64,000 bases of DNA from Levilactobacillus lanxiensis (GTDB taxonomy: Bacteria > Bacillota > Bacilli > Lactobacillales > Lactobacillaceae). Of this stretch, positions 11,624-19,921 are shown piece by piece. The notes under the pieces are model-generated. The model was not told where the DNA came from. It worked only from the letters and a program-made list of their open reading frames with translations, and did not search any database. The position numbers and the translations under genes are program-made. The stretch spans positions 94,147-158,146 of the forward strand of contig NZ_BOLN01000010.1 in NCBI RefSeq assembly GCF_016861655.1, given 5' to 3'. Every line of letters starts with the position of its first letter. The first letter of the stretch is position 1.

Positions 11624-12775
11624 CTAATCCTCCTTTGTTGCTGCGTCGTTATCTGGCGACGCGTCGGCCACCACGGTTCCATCAGCCACGTGAAAAATGG
11701 TTGGGTCCTTAATCAGTTGGCGGGTGATACCGCTCAAACTGGTGGTGGTAATAAACGTTTGGACTTTATCCTGAATTGCCGTCAGCAAGTGGGTCTGCCG
11801 GGCATCATCTAATTCAGAGAGCACATCATCTAGAAGTAACACGGGGTATTCCCCGGTCTCTTCCTTCATCAAATCAATCTCAGCGAGCTTGACACTAAGC
11901 GCCGTGGTGCGTTGCTGGCCCTGTGACCCGAACGTTTGGACATTCTTGTCATTGACCTGAAAATGCAAATCATCACGATGTGGCCCCACCAGCGTTGTCC
12001 CCTGGTAAAGCTCCTTGTCGCGTTGCTTAGCGTAAAGCGCCGTGAGCGCGGCACAGATGGTCTTGGCGTCCGTTAACTGGTCGTCAGGCACCTGTGTGGC
12101 GTAGTGAAACGTCAATTCCTCACGTTGTTGTGAAATTTCCGCGTGAATCGCCTGGGCCCAATGCTCCAGCTTGTGCAGCATGGTCAAGCGTTGCGCGATA
12201 ATCTCAGCCCCGTACGCTGCCAATTGATCCGATAACACCGACAAAAAAAGGAGGTCCTTTTTTTGTTTGTGCTGGAGATCCTTTAGGTAGCGGTTCCGTT
12301 GCTTTAACAACGTGCGGTACTGACTTAGGTTGTAGAGATAACGCGGATTCATTTGACCAAATTCCATGTCCATGAAGCGGCGACGCACGGACGGCGCCCC
12401 CTTAACAATGGCCAGGTCTTCCGGCGCAAATAGAATCACGTTGAGCTGGCCCACGTACTGTGACAACCGGGCCTGCTCCAGGTGATTCACCTTGGCGCGT
12501 TTCCCCTGCCGCGAAAAAGTCAGCTCCAACGGTACCGACCCGGCAGCTTTGACCACCCGGCCACTGACCTTCGCCGTTTTGGCTTGCCAGTTGACCAAAT
12601 CATGGTCGTTAGCCGTCCGGTGGCTGCGCGTCAGCGCCAACACGTAAATGGCCTCTAATAGATTGGTCTTGCCCTGCGCATTTTCTCCCAACAAAACGTT
12701 GATGCCCTTGCCCAGCTGCAGATCAGCAGTTGGGTAGTTGCGAAAATGCTGCAACTGCAACTCTTGCAAATACAT
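11624..12775 (-). CDS. recF: DNA replication and repair protein RecF
   Basis: A 383-residue SMC-like ABC ATPase that, with RecO and RecR, loads RecA at ssDNA gaps. Walker A is GENAQGKT (30-37), the ABC signature is SQGQQRT and Walker B is [12 protein letters not shown]. The N-terminus [14 protein letters not shown] is typical. Its ATG shares one base with the yaaA stop (TAATG), which implies translational coupling. The C-terminal tail after IFHVADGTV is family-variable. Confidence 0.97.
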   Translation of the reverse strand: MYLQELQLQHFRNYPTADLQLGKGINVLLGENAQGKTNLLEAIYVLALTRSHRTANDHDLVNWQAKTAKVSGRVVKAAGSVPLELTFSRQGKRAKVNHLEQARLSQYVGQLNVILFAPEDLAIVKGAPSVRRRFMDMEFGQMNPRYLYNLSQYRTLLKQRNRYLKDLQHKQKKDLLFLSVLSDQLAAYGAEIIAQRLTMLHKLEHWAQAIHAEISQQREELTFHYATQVPDDQLTDAKTICAALTALYAKQRDKELYQGTTLVGPHRDDLHFQVNDKNVQTFGSQGQQRTTALSVKLAEIDLMKEETGEYPVLLLDDVLSELDDARQTHLLTAIQDKVQTFITTTSLSGITRQLIKDPTIFHVADGTVVADASPDNDAATKED

Positions 12776-13002
12776 TATTCACCCTGCTTTGAGCGTATAA
12801 AAAATAATCCTACTTCAGGTACGTCGACCGTATCGCCTGGATACAGCTTGCGGCCCCGACGATTATCTGGCTCGTCATTGACGTTTACGGTGTTTTCCCG
12901 CAAATACCATTTGGCTTGGCCACCCGTACTGATAACGGATTCTTCTTTGAGCATCTGGCCCAAAGTCATGTAGGGCGTCTCAATGAAAACTTCTTTTTTC
13001 AC
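12775..13002 (-). CDS. yaaA: S4-domain protein YaaA (RlbA family)
   Basis: A 75-residue RNA-binding protein with a single S4 fold ([18 protein letters not shown]...[20 protein letters not shown]). It always lies between dnaN and recF in Bacilli and is thought to act in ribosome assembly or as an RNA-binding protein. The start is GTG with AAGGGGTG upstream. A TATAAT box (13032-13037) suggests a promoter separate from dnaN. Confidence 0.95.
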   Translation of the reverse strand: MKKEVFIETPYMTLGQMLKEESVISTGGQAKWYLRENTVNVNDEPDNRRGRKLYPGDTVDVPEVGLFFIRSKQGE

Positions 13003-13573
13003 AATTTCACCCCTTAATTTTCTTCTCTTATATTATACCGCTTTTTAACGAAAAGGTACAGATGAACAACCTTATTTTTGCCGTCTGAGACGATTTATAC
13101 CATTCTTGATATTTTTGCTAAAAAACCGGTAAATTTGCTCAGAATCAAAAATAGCCCGGTTATGGCCGAAATCCCATAATTTTTAGCTTTAATTTCAATA
13201 AAAATCGTTATGTAACGTCTGACTCCGGTCAAATGCGCACGCAATGGGCTATTTTTGCCGCGAATTTAGCTTGGTTTCACGAGAAGCCTGACAGAAAATC
13301 GGTGGGCCTAACAACCTAATCGTCGGGCCGTCTCTCGTGAGGTGCACCAATCAGATTAGGAGGAACAGATTCTATGTTCAAGGCACCTAACCAGGCACCA
13401 GACCGTGGTCCCCAAATTTTAGAAGCACTGGCCGACATTTTGGGAAACCACAGGCTGTGGCCAACAAAAGTAGGCCCTATTGGCACATCTGCCTGATCAT
13501 TTCAGTCGGTCTTGTCTCAGAATACCGCCTGCTCGCCACCCTATTTCATTTTCCCTTTATCACGAACAGCGCA
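13003..13573. other. Unusually long yaaA-dnaN intergenic region
   Basis: About 570 bp where the genes are usually closer. It holds the yaaA promoter, a long-range inverted repeat (AAAAATAGCCC at 13147-13157 and GGGCTATTTTT at 13246-13256), and a short ORF with a strong RBS at 13374. The composition resembles neither flanking gene. Confidence 0.5.
13374..13496 (+). CDS. Possible 40-residue peptide gene
   Basis: ATG at 13374 is preceded by a near-perfect RBS (TTAGGAGGAAC, 13356-13366) and opens a 40-codon frame beginning MFKAPNQAPDRGPQILEAL and ending GPIGTSA. It runs opposite to dnaN and yaaA. The peptide has no membrane segment and resembles nothing I know. The case rests only on the RBS; it could also be the 5' remnant of a lost gene. 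Confidence 0.35.
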   Translation: MFKAPNQAPDRGPQILEALADILGNHRLWPTKVGPIGTSA

Positions 13574-13576
13574 CAG

Positions 13577-13610
13577 AAAAACGCCGTCTCCTCAACGGGA
13601 AACGGCGCTT
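13577..13610 (-). terminator. dnaN terminator
   Basis: The arms AACGCCGTCTCC (13580-13591) and GGGAAACGGCGCTT (13597-13610) form a hairpin followed on the minus strand by TTTTTC. It lies beyond the 12-bp tandem repeats. Confidence 0.85.
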
Positions 13611-13654
13611 GTGAATTGGCTTGTGAATTGGCTTGTGAAACTGCTTGTGAAATT
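13607..13654. repeat. Four tandem 12-bp repeats abutting the dnaN stop
   Basis: There are four units of GCTTGTGAATTG type (13607, 13619, 13631, 13643). The first two are identical and the last two end in ACT and ATT. They fill the space between the dnaN stop codon and its terminator. Confidence 0.85.
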
Positions 13655-14794
13655 TTAGAACGTCCGCACTGGCGTGATCAACTGAATAAAGTTGCTGGTA
13701 TCTTCAGTTGGCACCAACGTGAATGGCCGCAAGGCTGAGGTGAAAGCCACGCGAATCGTGCTTTGGCCAAATGACCGCAGCGCATCCTTCATGTAATCAG
13801 GGTTGAAGGAAATTTCGAGATCTTCCCCATCAAGCGCTTTAGGAGCTAACTCTTCTTCAACGTTCCCGACATCAGGTGAGTTACTGAAGATGGTCACTTG
13901 GTTATCGGCTGGCGTCAACGTTAGCTTAACCACGTTGTTCCGGGATTCGTGAGACAACAGAGAGGCCCGTTCAACAGCGGACAACAATTCTGGTGCTTCG
14001 AATTCAACGGTCGTGGAGGCTTCCTTGGGAATCAACCGCGACGTGTCAGGGTAATTGCCTTCCAGTAAGCGTGAGTAGAACGAGGTGTCACCCAGCAAGA
14101 AGAGGACTTGGTTTTCTGAGAATTGCATCTTCACGTCAGCCTTGTCATCCCCGATCATCCGGGACAATTCGGTCAGACTCTTCCCAGGAATAATCACGTC
14201 AAAGGTGGCATCACTGTGGGTTGGCAACGCAATTTGGCGTTGGCTCAACCGGTGACTGTCTGTGGCAACGGCTAAGAACTGGTCCTCAGACAACACGAAA
14301 TGCACCCCGGTCAGGATCGGCCGACTTTCTTGGTTGGAAACGGCAATAACCGTTTGGCCAATCAATTCCTTGAAGACGGCGCCAGATAAGACCACGGAAT
14401 CAGCCGCGTCAATTTCTGGCAAATGGGGATAGTTGTTGGCGTCTTGGCCGTTGATGTTAAAGGCTGCGGCACCAGAAGTGATTTCTGTTTGGAAACCATC
14501 CTTAACGGCCACGGTCATTTCCTTTTCAGGCAACCGCTTGACGATTTCACTGAAGAACCGGGCAGTTAAGACAATGGAACCAGGTTCATCAATGCTTAAG
14601 CCAATATCAGGATCATCGGCCCGAATCAAGGTTTCAATAGAAATATCCGCATTGGACCCCGTTAAAAGTAACCCTGCGTCACTCGCAACAATTTTTAACC
14701 CCGTCAAAATGGGAATCGTGGTCTTTGATGAGATGGCACGGGAGACGTTGTTCAGTTCCTTAATGAACGCAGCCCGGTTGATGGTGAATTTCAT
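13655..14794 (-). CDS. dnaN: DNA polymerase III beta sliding clamp
   Basis: A 379-residue clamp that tethers PolC and DnaE to DNA. The start MKFTINRAAFIKELNNV at 14794 is fixed by AAAAGGAG 9 nt upstream; the frame is open further upstream but lacks an RBS. The three repeated clamp domains are visible, with PILTGLKIVA, NYPHLPEI, TGVHFVLSED, ATDSHRLSQRQ and the C-terminal LITPVRTF. It lies immediately downstream of dnaA and is separated by the origin segment with DnaA boxes. Confidence 0.98.
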   Translation of the reverse strand: MKFTINRAAFIKELNNVSRAISSKTTIPILTGLKIVASDAGLLLTGSNADISIETLIRADDPDIGLSIDEPGSIVLTARFFSEIVKRLPEKEMTVAVKDGFQTEITSGAAAFNINGQDANNYPHLPEIDAADSVVLSGAVFKELIGQTVIAVSNQESRPILTGVHFVLSEDQFLAVATDSHRLSQRQIALPTHSDATFDVIIPGKSLTELSRMIGDDKADVKMQFSENQVLFLLGDTSFYSRLLEGNYPDTSRLIPKEASTTVEFEAPELLSAVERASLLSHESRNNVVKLTLTPADNQVTIFSNSPDVGNVEEELAPKALDGEDLEISFNPDYMKDALRSFGQSTIRVAFTSALRPFTLVPTEDTSNFIQLITPVRTF

Positions 14795-15063
14795 AAACTG
14801 ACACTCCTTTTCGTGGTGCAGGTAGTTTAACTTAATTAAAAGAAAAAAATAGTAGCCGTAGTAGAGCGGTGTATTCTGTGGATAACTTTGAGGAACATCC
14901 TGTGTTACTAGTCTTTCCACCTGTGGATAACTTGTGGATAACTTTGATGTTTTTAGAATCTTATCCACACCGTGTTCGGTGCGACCCAATTAATCATACC
15001 GCAGTTGGTCACAAAAAGACCGTCGCGAGTCTGCCAAAATTGGGTGACCCGGGACTATCCGTC
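14795..15063. other. oriC: oriC segment between dnaA and dnaN (DnaA boxes, AT-rich tract)
   Basis: Four consensus DnaA boxes lie here: TGTGGATAA at 14877-14885, 14922-14930 and 14933-14941, and TTATCCACA at 14961-14969. Next to them toward dnaN is TAGTAGCCGTAGTAG (14850-14864), which matches the TAG-type DnaA-trio pattern. It is followed by an AT-rich tract (14826-14850) that would be the unwinding element. The layout (boxes, short GC spacer, trios, AT tract) matches the Bacillus basal unwinding system. Confidence 0.85.
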
Positions 15064-16422
15064 CTAGCGCCGCAGTTCATCTTTGAGACTATCAATATCT
15101 TTTTGAAGCTCGGCGTCGGTCTTCAACGATTCGGTAATTTTATCGTAAGCGTGGATGACCGTGGTGTGGTCCTTGCCGCCAAACTCGTTCCCGATGCGGG
15201 GCAGTGACGCCTCGGTCAGTTCACGAGAAAGGTACATGGCAATTTGCCGGGGCATCACGATGGCTTTCTTGCGTTTCTTCCCCTTTAGATCCTTGAGGGA
15301 AACGTTAAAGTAGTCGGCCACGCGGTCTTGAATCACGGGAATCGTGATGGCATCACTGGCATTGGCTAGGTTCAAACTCTTCAGCGCTTCTGCGGCCAAG
15401 TCAGTGGTAATTGGCTGGTGCATCAACTGCGAATAAGCCTGAACGCGGGCCAGCGCGCCCTCTAATTCACGGACGTTGGAATCGATTTGCCCGGCAATGT
15501 AGCTGAGCGTGTCGTCGGGGATGTCAATTTGATCGGCATCGGCCTTGTTCCGTAAGATAGCGATTCGTGTTTCCAAGTCTGGCGGCGTGATATCCACGGA
15601 TAATCCCCAGGCAAACCGCGAAACGAGGCGGTCTTGAAGCTTAGGAATTTCGTTGGGTAAGCGGTCAGACGTCAGCACGATTTGCTTGCCGTCGTCGTAG
15701 AGGGCATTGAATGTATGGAAGAACTCTTCTTGCGTTCCTTCCTTATTAGCAAAGAACTGAATATCATCGACCAGTAGCAGATCAACGTTGCGGTACTCCT
15801 GACGGAACTGCTCCTGCGTCCGAGTTTGAATCGCATTAATAAAGTCATTCGTGAAAGCCTCGCTAGTCACGTATTTGACCTTGGTGTCTGGGCGATCTTC
15901 TAGCATTTTGTTGCCAATCGCGTGCATCAAGTGGGTCTTGCCCAACCCAACGCCACCATAGAAGAACAGCGGATTGTACATCACGCCGGGTTCTTCGGAG
16001 ACCACCAAGGCCGCAGCATGGGCCATTTGGTTGCCTTTTCCGATGACGAAAGTGTCAAACGTGTAGCGGGAGTTCAGCGCCGTTTCCTTCATAAAGGTTG
16101 GCGTGGGTTCGGTTGGGACGGCTTCCCCTGGGGTCGCGGTCTTGGCCTTGAGCGTTGCTTGTTGCTGACGCTCCCCTTCCAAAATAAGAACGGGCTGAAT
16201 ATCTTCGTGAGCGGCTTGGTATGCGTATTCTACCAATTGCTGGTCCAGGTGTTGATGGGTCCAGTAATCACGATGCAGGGGTGATGGGAGTTCCAACGTT
16301 AATTTGTTGCCGTTCAGGGCAATCGGCTTGGCTGTTTCAATCCAAGTCGCGTAGGCTGTCGTCTGGCTGTTTTCTTTAAACAGCTTTTTGATGTCAGCCC
16401 ACAAAGTTAACATATCTGGCAC
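15064..16422 (-). CDS. dnaA: Chromosomal replication initiator DnaA
   Basis: A 452-residue AAA+ initiator that binds DnaA boxes and melts oriC. Domain I is residues 1-75. Domain III has Walker A GGVGLGKT (156-163), Walker [11 protein letters not shown] and sensor residues around [13 protein letters not shown]. Domain IV carries the DnaA-box recognition motif [15 protein letters not shown]. The start is GTG at 16422, chosen because AGGGGG lies 8 nt upstream; the ATG three codons later is too far from it. Boxes on both sides suggest autoregulation. Confidence 0.98.
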   Translation of the reverse strand: MPDMLTLWADIKKLFKENSQTTAYATWIETAKPIALNGNKLTLELPSPLHRDYWTHQHLDQQLVEYAYQAAHEDIQPVLILEGERQQQATLKAKTATPGEAVPTEPTPTFMKETALNSRYTFDTFVIGKGNQMAHAAALVVSEEPGVMYNPLFFYGGVGLGKTHLMHAIGNKMLEDRPDTKVKYVTSEAFTNDFINAIQTRTQEQFRQEYRNVDLLLVDDIQFFANKEGTQEEFFHTFNALYDDGKQIVLTSDRLPNEIPKLQDRLVSRFAWGLSVDITPPDLETRIAILRNKADADQIDIPDDTLSYIAGQIDSNVRELEGALARVQAYSQLMHQPITTDLAAEALKSLNLANASDAITIPVIQDRVADYFNVSLKDLKGKKRKKAIVMPRQIAMYLSRELTEASLPRIGNEFGGKDHTTVIHAYDKITESLKTDAELQKDIDSLKDELRR

Positions 16423-16957
16423 TGATGTATCCCCCTATTTTAGTTTAGATGCTCATTTGACGTTTGGACGGACTCCGACCAAACGAAAACGTAAGTCCAG
16501 TGTAGCATGAAGAAAAAAAGTTTTCCACAGGGTATTGTGGGGTGTGCATAATTGTTTCACAGGAAGTGAATAGAGTTATCCACAGGGCTGTGAGAAACTG
16601 TGGATAAAATTCGCTTAATATAGTTATGCACACCCATCTGTGGACTTAAAACACGACAGCAACAAGTGTTTCACAAGTTATCCACAGAATGCACAAATCC
16701 TAATTTTTAGAAATAAACAGGCTGTGGAACGGTGGATAACTCGGTTGGCAAGTCCGGAATAACTTTTTCGAAAAAGTTGAGTTATCCACAAGCAAAGTGC
16801 ATGAAACAAATTTTGCTGGGAACAACTTTTTTTATGAAATGCCAAGTTGCTGTTTCATTTCTCCTTTCTTTATGCTATTATGTTCAGGAAATGCATTTAG
16901 TATTTGTCTGGCAACACCAGATAAAAAATAGTCATAGATAAGAGAGGAGATTTTACG
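16423..16957. other. oriC: oriC segment upstream of dnaA (DnaA-box cluster) and rpmH promoter
   Basis: DnaA boxes: TTATCCACA at 16576-16584, 16678-16686 and 16782-16790; TTATGCACA at 16624-16632; TGTGGATAA at 16599-16607; TGTGCATAA at 16543-16551. Near-matches lie at 16521 (TTTTCCACA) and 16731 (GGTGGATAA). This is the incA/B-like half of a bipartite origin. A promoter for rpmH (TTTCAT 16853-16858, 17 bp, TATTAT 16876-16881) lies at the right end. Confidence 0.85.
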
Positions 16958-17092
16958 ATGAAGCGCACTTTCCAACCAAAGAAACGTCACCGTTCCCGTG
17001 TCCACGGCTTCCGCAAGCGCATGAGCACTAGCAATGGCCGTCAAGTATTAGCACGTCGCCGTCAAAAGGGACGTAAAGTATTGTCTGCATAG
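16958..17092 (+). CDS. rpmH: 50S ribosomal protein L34
   Basis: A 44-residue, strongly basic large-subunit protein. [20 protein letters not shown] and the tail [12 protein letters not shown] are diagnostic. RBS AGAGGAG lies upstream. It is the first gene of the plus-strand arm (rpmH-rnpA-yidC) and diverges from dnaA across the origin, as in most Firmicutes. Confidence 0.98.
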   Translation: MKRTFQPKKRHRSRVHGFRKRMSTSNGRQVLARRRQKGRKVLSA

Positions 17093-17187
17093 GCCGCTGA
17101 AGCTTCAGTGGTCTTTTTATTTTATCTGCGGGGAGACTGGAACACCAATCCCGCGCGGACTGTAAATCGAGAATTTTGGAGATGCAC

Positions 17188-17544
17188 ATGCGAAAATCTT
17201 ACCGCATTAAGAAAGAAGCGGAATTTCAGCAGGTCTTTGAAACCAGGAATTCAGTCGCAAACCGGCAATTCGTGGTCTACTCAATGGAAAAACCTAACCA
17301 GAAGCACTTTCGGGTCGGCATTTCCGTCGGGAAAAAGATTGGTAACGCCGTTCACCGTAACTGGGTGAAGCGCCGGATCCGGCAGAGCCTTCTCGAGTTG
17401 AAGCCATACCTGAAGCAGGATGTGGATTTTCTCGTGATTGCGCGGCCCCGAGCGGACGGTATCAGTATGCCCGATGCGAAAAGCAGCATGATTCACGTGT
17501 TAAAGTTAGCGAAACTACTGGATTCCAACTATAGCGAGGAATAA
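17188..17544 (+). CDS. rnpA: Ribonuclease P protein component
   Basis: A 118-residue basic protein that assists RNase P RNA in tRNA 5' maturation. The start ATG at 17188 gives [21 protein letters not shown] lies 6 nt upstream, while the in-frame ATG at 17182 overlaps that RBS. The RNR signature region [17 protein letters not shown] is present. The stop is 2 bp before the yidC GTG, so expression is coupled. Confidence 0.97.
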   Translation: MRKSYRIKKEAEFQQVFETRNSVANRQFVVYSMEKPNQKHFRVGISVGKKIGNAVHRNWVKRRIRQSLLELKPYLKQDVDFLVIARPRADGISMPDAKSSMIHVLKLAKLLDSNYSEE

Positions 17545-17546
17545 AC

Positions 17547-18389
17547 GTGAAAAACGTGAAAAAGTACAAACGTACCCTACTTATGCTGGGCATTGTGAGT
17601 TTGGTCTTTATCCTCTCCGCTTGTAGCAACAAGCCAATCACCAATCAAAGTACCGGGATCTGGGACGGTTTAATCGTCTTAAACTTCTCGCGGGCGATTA
17701 TCTGGTTGGCCAACTTGTTCGGCGGCAGTTACGGTGTCGGGATCATCGTCTTCACCATTATCATTCGGGTGATCTTGTTACCACTGATGATCTTCCAAAC
17801 GCGCAGCATGCGGAAGACCCAAGAGGTTCAACCGCAACTGAAGGCCCTCCAAAAGAAATATTCGTCTAAAGACCGCGAAACCATGGCTAAGTTGCAGTCC
17901 GAACAACAGAAATTGTATTCGGAAGCCGGCATCAACCCCGTGATGGGGTGCTTGCCAGCCTTGGTTCAACTGCCAATCATCTGGGCTTTGTACCAGGCCA
18001 TTTGGCGGACGGCCGTTCTGCGGTCCGGGACCTTCCTGTGGTTACAATTGGGCCACAAGGACCCGTACTTCATTTTGCCAATCTTGGCGGCCTTAGCGAC
18101 GTTCGCAAGTTCGTGGTTAACCACCAAGTCAGCACCGGAAACCAACTCCATGAACATGATGATGGTCGTCGGGATGCCCGTGGTGGTCTTCTTCACCGCC
18201 TTAAACGTGGCTTCGTCACTGTCCCTGTACTGGACGGTTTCCTACATTTTCCAAGTGGGCCAAACCTTACTCATTCAAAATCCGTGGAAGATTCAAGCGG
18301 AACGCGATGAGAAAGAAAGAGAAAAGTCCAAGCATGACCGTGCCGTTAAGAAAGCTGTTCGGCGGGCCAAGCAAAGTAAACGTAAGTAA
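17547..18389 (+). CDS. yidC: Membrane protein insertase YidC/OxaA (lipoprotein form)
   Basis: A 280-residue insertase that folds and inserts inner-membrane proteins alone or with SecYEG. It has a signal peptide with lipobox ILSAC (Cys about 26) and five membrane segments. The first Oxa1 helix segment (YGVGIIVFTIIIRVILLPL) carries the conserved groove Arg. GCLPALVQLPIIWALYQAI and SLSLYWTVSYIFQVGQTLLI are also present. The basic tail KKAVRRAKQSKRK can contact ribosomes. It starts with GTG right after rnpA and ends in a terminator. Confidence 0.96.
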   Translation: MKNVKKYKRTLLMLGIVSLVFILSACSNKPITNQSTGIWDGLIVLNFSRAIIWLANLFGGSYGVGIIVFTIIIRVILLPLMIFQTRSMRKTQEVQPQLKALQKKYSSKDRETMAKLQSEQQKLYSEAGINPVMGCLPALVQLPIIWALYQAIWRTAVLRSGTFLWLQLGHKDPYFILPILAALATFASSWLTTKSAPETNSMNMMMVVGMPVVVFFTALNVASSLSLYWTVSYIFQVGQTLLIQNPWKIQAERDEKEREKSKHDRAVKKAVRRAKQSKRK

Positions 18390-18411
18390 AACCAATGAAA
18401 ATGCATTTCTG

Positions 18412-18445
18412 AGTCGTCCTGGCAATTTGCTAGGGCGGCTTTTTT
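18412..18445 (+). terminator. Terminator after rpmH-rnpA-yidC
   Basis: The arms AGTCGTCCTGGC and GCTAGGGCGGCT pair around AATTT and are followed by TTTTTT. Confidence 0.85.
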
Positions 18446-18470
18446 GTCGTTGTTAGTGAAACTGGGTAAA

Positions 18471-18669
18471 GGCCATTCGTTCCCAACGGCGGATTCAACC
18501 TACCCGGCTATGGGGTCGGTTCCAGCCTGTGGAGCGGGCTTCCACCTCGACTTTGAGCCGAAGGACGTTCTCAAAGGTCGTCCCGTGGTCTAAGTAGAGA
18601 AATTTCGCTCTACTAAGACCACCGACACAGCAGGGGACTTTGATCCGCCTCTGGTCACTAACAATGGCC
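18471..18669 (+). repeat. Structured 3'-UTR repeat, copy B
   Basis: The outer arms GGCCATTCGTT (18471) and AACAATGGCC (18660-18669) pair. An inner GGCGGAT/ATCCGCC arm follows. Then come the hairpins CTTTGAG...CTCAAAG and TGGTCTAAGTAGAG...CTCTACTAAGACCA (one mismatch). The 18600-18650 part is nearly identical to copy C. It lies downstream of yidC, after its terminator, in the same orientation. Confidence 0.8.
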
Positions 18670-18825
18670 CAGCTTCGCTAAGGTCGTGGCTGACACTGAT
18701 AGGACTTGTCACAGCTTTCCTTTCGACGCCACGTCGTTACCTTAACAAAATCACCTTCACCTCCTTTCAGTGGGGTGTGCGCGGCTCTGCAACGAACATC
18801 CGAGTAACGGGGACCTGACGCGTTA

Positions 18826-18834
18826 TGGTATACT
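18826..18834 (+). promoter_or_regulatory. Extended -10 promoter of jag
   Basis: TGG TATACT (18826-18834) is an extended -10 element without a clear -35, about 35 bp before the jag start. It indicates that jag is transcribed separately from yidC here, with repeat B between them. Confidence 0.6.
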
Positions 18835-18868
18835 AGTGCTTAGCGAAAAAGACATGGAGGAATGGACG

Positions 18869-19660
18869 ATGACGATCTACACGGGGAAAACGGAAGAGGC
18901 AGCGATTGCGGCGGGACTGGCCGCACTGAATACGAGTCGCGACCAAGTCGTAACCAAGGTGGTCACCGCTCCACGGAAAGGCTGGCTGGGAATTGGCCGG
19001 CGTGACGCCATGGTTGACGTGACGTTGAAGCCCGTTGCCAAGGAAATGGCTGCAGAAAAGGACGTGCCGGCTAAAGCCGCGCCACGTTCAGCGGCCACCC
19101 AACCCACGACTAAGCCGGCGCCTGTCACGGCCAAAACGGCGACTGAGCCAGCACAACCGGTTGCCCCTAAACCGGAACCGGTCGATCCCGCTAAACGCCG
19201 TCAGCAGCGTCAGGCGGCCATAGACGGGGTCCAGGATTACCTGGCGACCATCGTTGAACAGCTCGGTATCGATGCTACCCTTGAGGTCGAAAGCACGGCG
19301 CACCGGCAGATTCACTTGTCCTTTACGACCGACAAGGAGGGCCTGCTGATTGGGAAGCATGGTCGGACCATCAACGCCCTGCAGAGTCTGGCCCAGCTGT
19401 ACTTGAACCATCATGGCGCCGCTCATGTGGACGCTGTGTTGGACGTGGCGGGTTACCGCGAACGGCGGACGATTACGCTATCTCGGCTGGCCGAAAACAC
19501 AGCCCGCGAGGTTGTGGCGACCGGTAAGCCCATCTATTTGGATCCGATGCCCTCATTTGAACGCAAACAGATTCATGCCGTCCTGGCAAAGAACCGTTAC
19601 GTCACGACTTATTCGGCAGGAAAAGAACCCCACCGCGCCGTTGTGATCGAGCCGGCTTAG
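18869..19660 (+). CDS. jag: RNA-binding protein Jag/KhpB (EloR)
   Basis: A 263-residue RNA-binding protein which, with KhpA, controls cell elongation and sRNA function in related bacteria. The ATG at 18869 has RBS GGAGGAAT 7 nt upstream. The Jag-N domain (residues 3-50, TGKTEEAAIAAGLAALNTSR...GWLGIGRRDAMVDV) is followed by a Pro/Ala/Lys-rich linker (55-110). The KH domain has LLIGKHGRTINALQSL, and the R3H domain includes ERKQIHAVL and the C-terminal EPHRAVVIEPA. It is normally directly behind yidC; here 479 bp separate them. Confidence 0.95.
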   Translation: MTIYTGKTEEAAIAAGLAALNTSRDQVVTKVVTAPRKGWLGIGRRDAMVDVTLKPVAKEMAAEKDVPAKAAPRSAATQPTTKPAPVTAKTATEPAQPVAPKPEPVDPAKRRQQRQAAIDGVQDYLATIVEQLGIDATLEVESTAHRQIHLSFTTDKEGLLIGKHGRTINALQSLAQLYLNHHGAAHVDAVLDVAGYRERRTITLSRLAENTAREVVATGKPIYLDPMPSFERKQIHAVLAKNRYVTTYSAGKEPHRAVVIEPA

Positions 19661-19667
19661 TTTCTGT

Positions 19668-19696
19668 TTGACAAATGAGGCGTTAGCCCTTATAGT
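19668..19696 (+). promoter_or_regulatory. Consensus promoter of mnmE-mnmG
   Basis: A perfect -35 TTGACA (19668-19673), a 17-bp spacer and TATAGT (19691-19696) lie directly behind the jag stop and start a leader of about 220 nt. Confidence 0.85.
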
Positions 19697-19723
19697 GAAG
19701 ACAATCATTCTTATCAAGTTTAC

Positions 19724-19788
19724 GATAAAGTAGTGAAAGTACTTTATCCACGCACAGTTAGGTGGCGTGGAGTAGGTGCTTTTTTTTA
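19724..19788 (+). promoter_or_regulatory. Leader hairpins with internal terminator-like T8 before mnmE
   Basis: A perfect 9-bp hairpin GATAAAGTA...TACTTTATC (19724-19748) is followed at once by CCACGC...GCGTGG (19748-19770). A run of eight T (19780-19787) follows, still 134 bp before mnmE. Termination here would yield an RNA of about 85 nt. I do not recognise a known riboswitch class. Confidence 0.5.
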
Positions 19789-19921
19789 TGGCGTTAAATG
19801 ATACGCCCGGTGCGTTAACGCTTGATAAGAAAACAAGCATGTAACCAATACAGGATAATCAAGACGGGTCAAACGGGTGGTTAGCACCTGTTTGATCCGC
19901 AGATAAAAAGGAGGATGGCTC

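Noticed and set aside
13457..13738. Plus-strand frame over the dnaN 3' end with an ACEL repeat
   Set aside because: It is largely antisense to dnaN and owes its repeat to the four 12-bp tandem units; no RBS is present.
14795..14989. N-terminal extension of dnaN
   Set aside because: The frame is open upstream, but it crosses the DnaA-box region, has no RBS, and family length fits the start at 14794.
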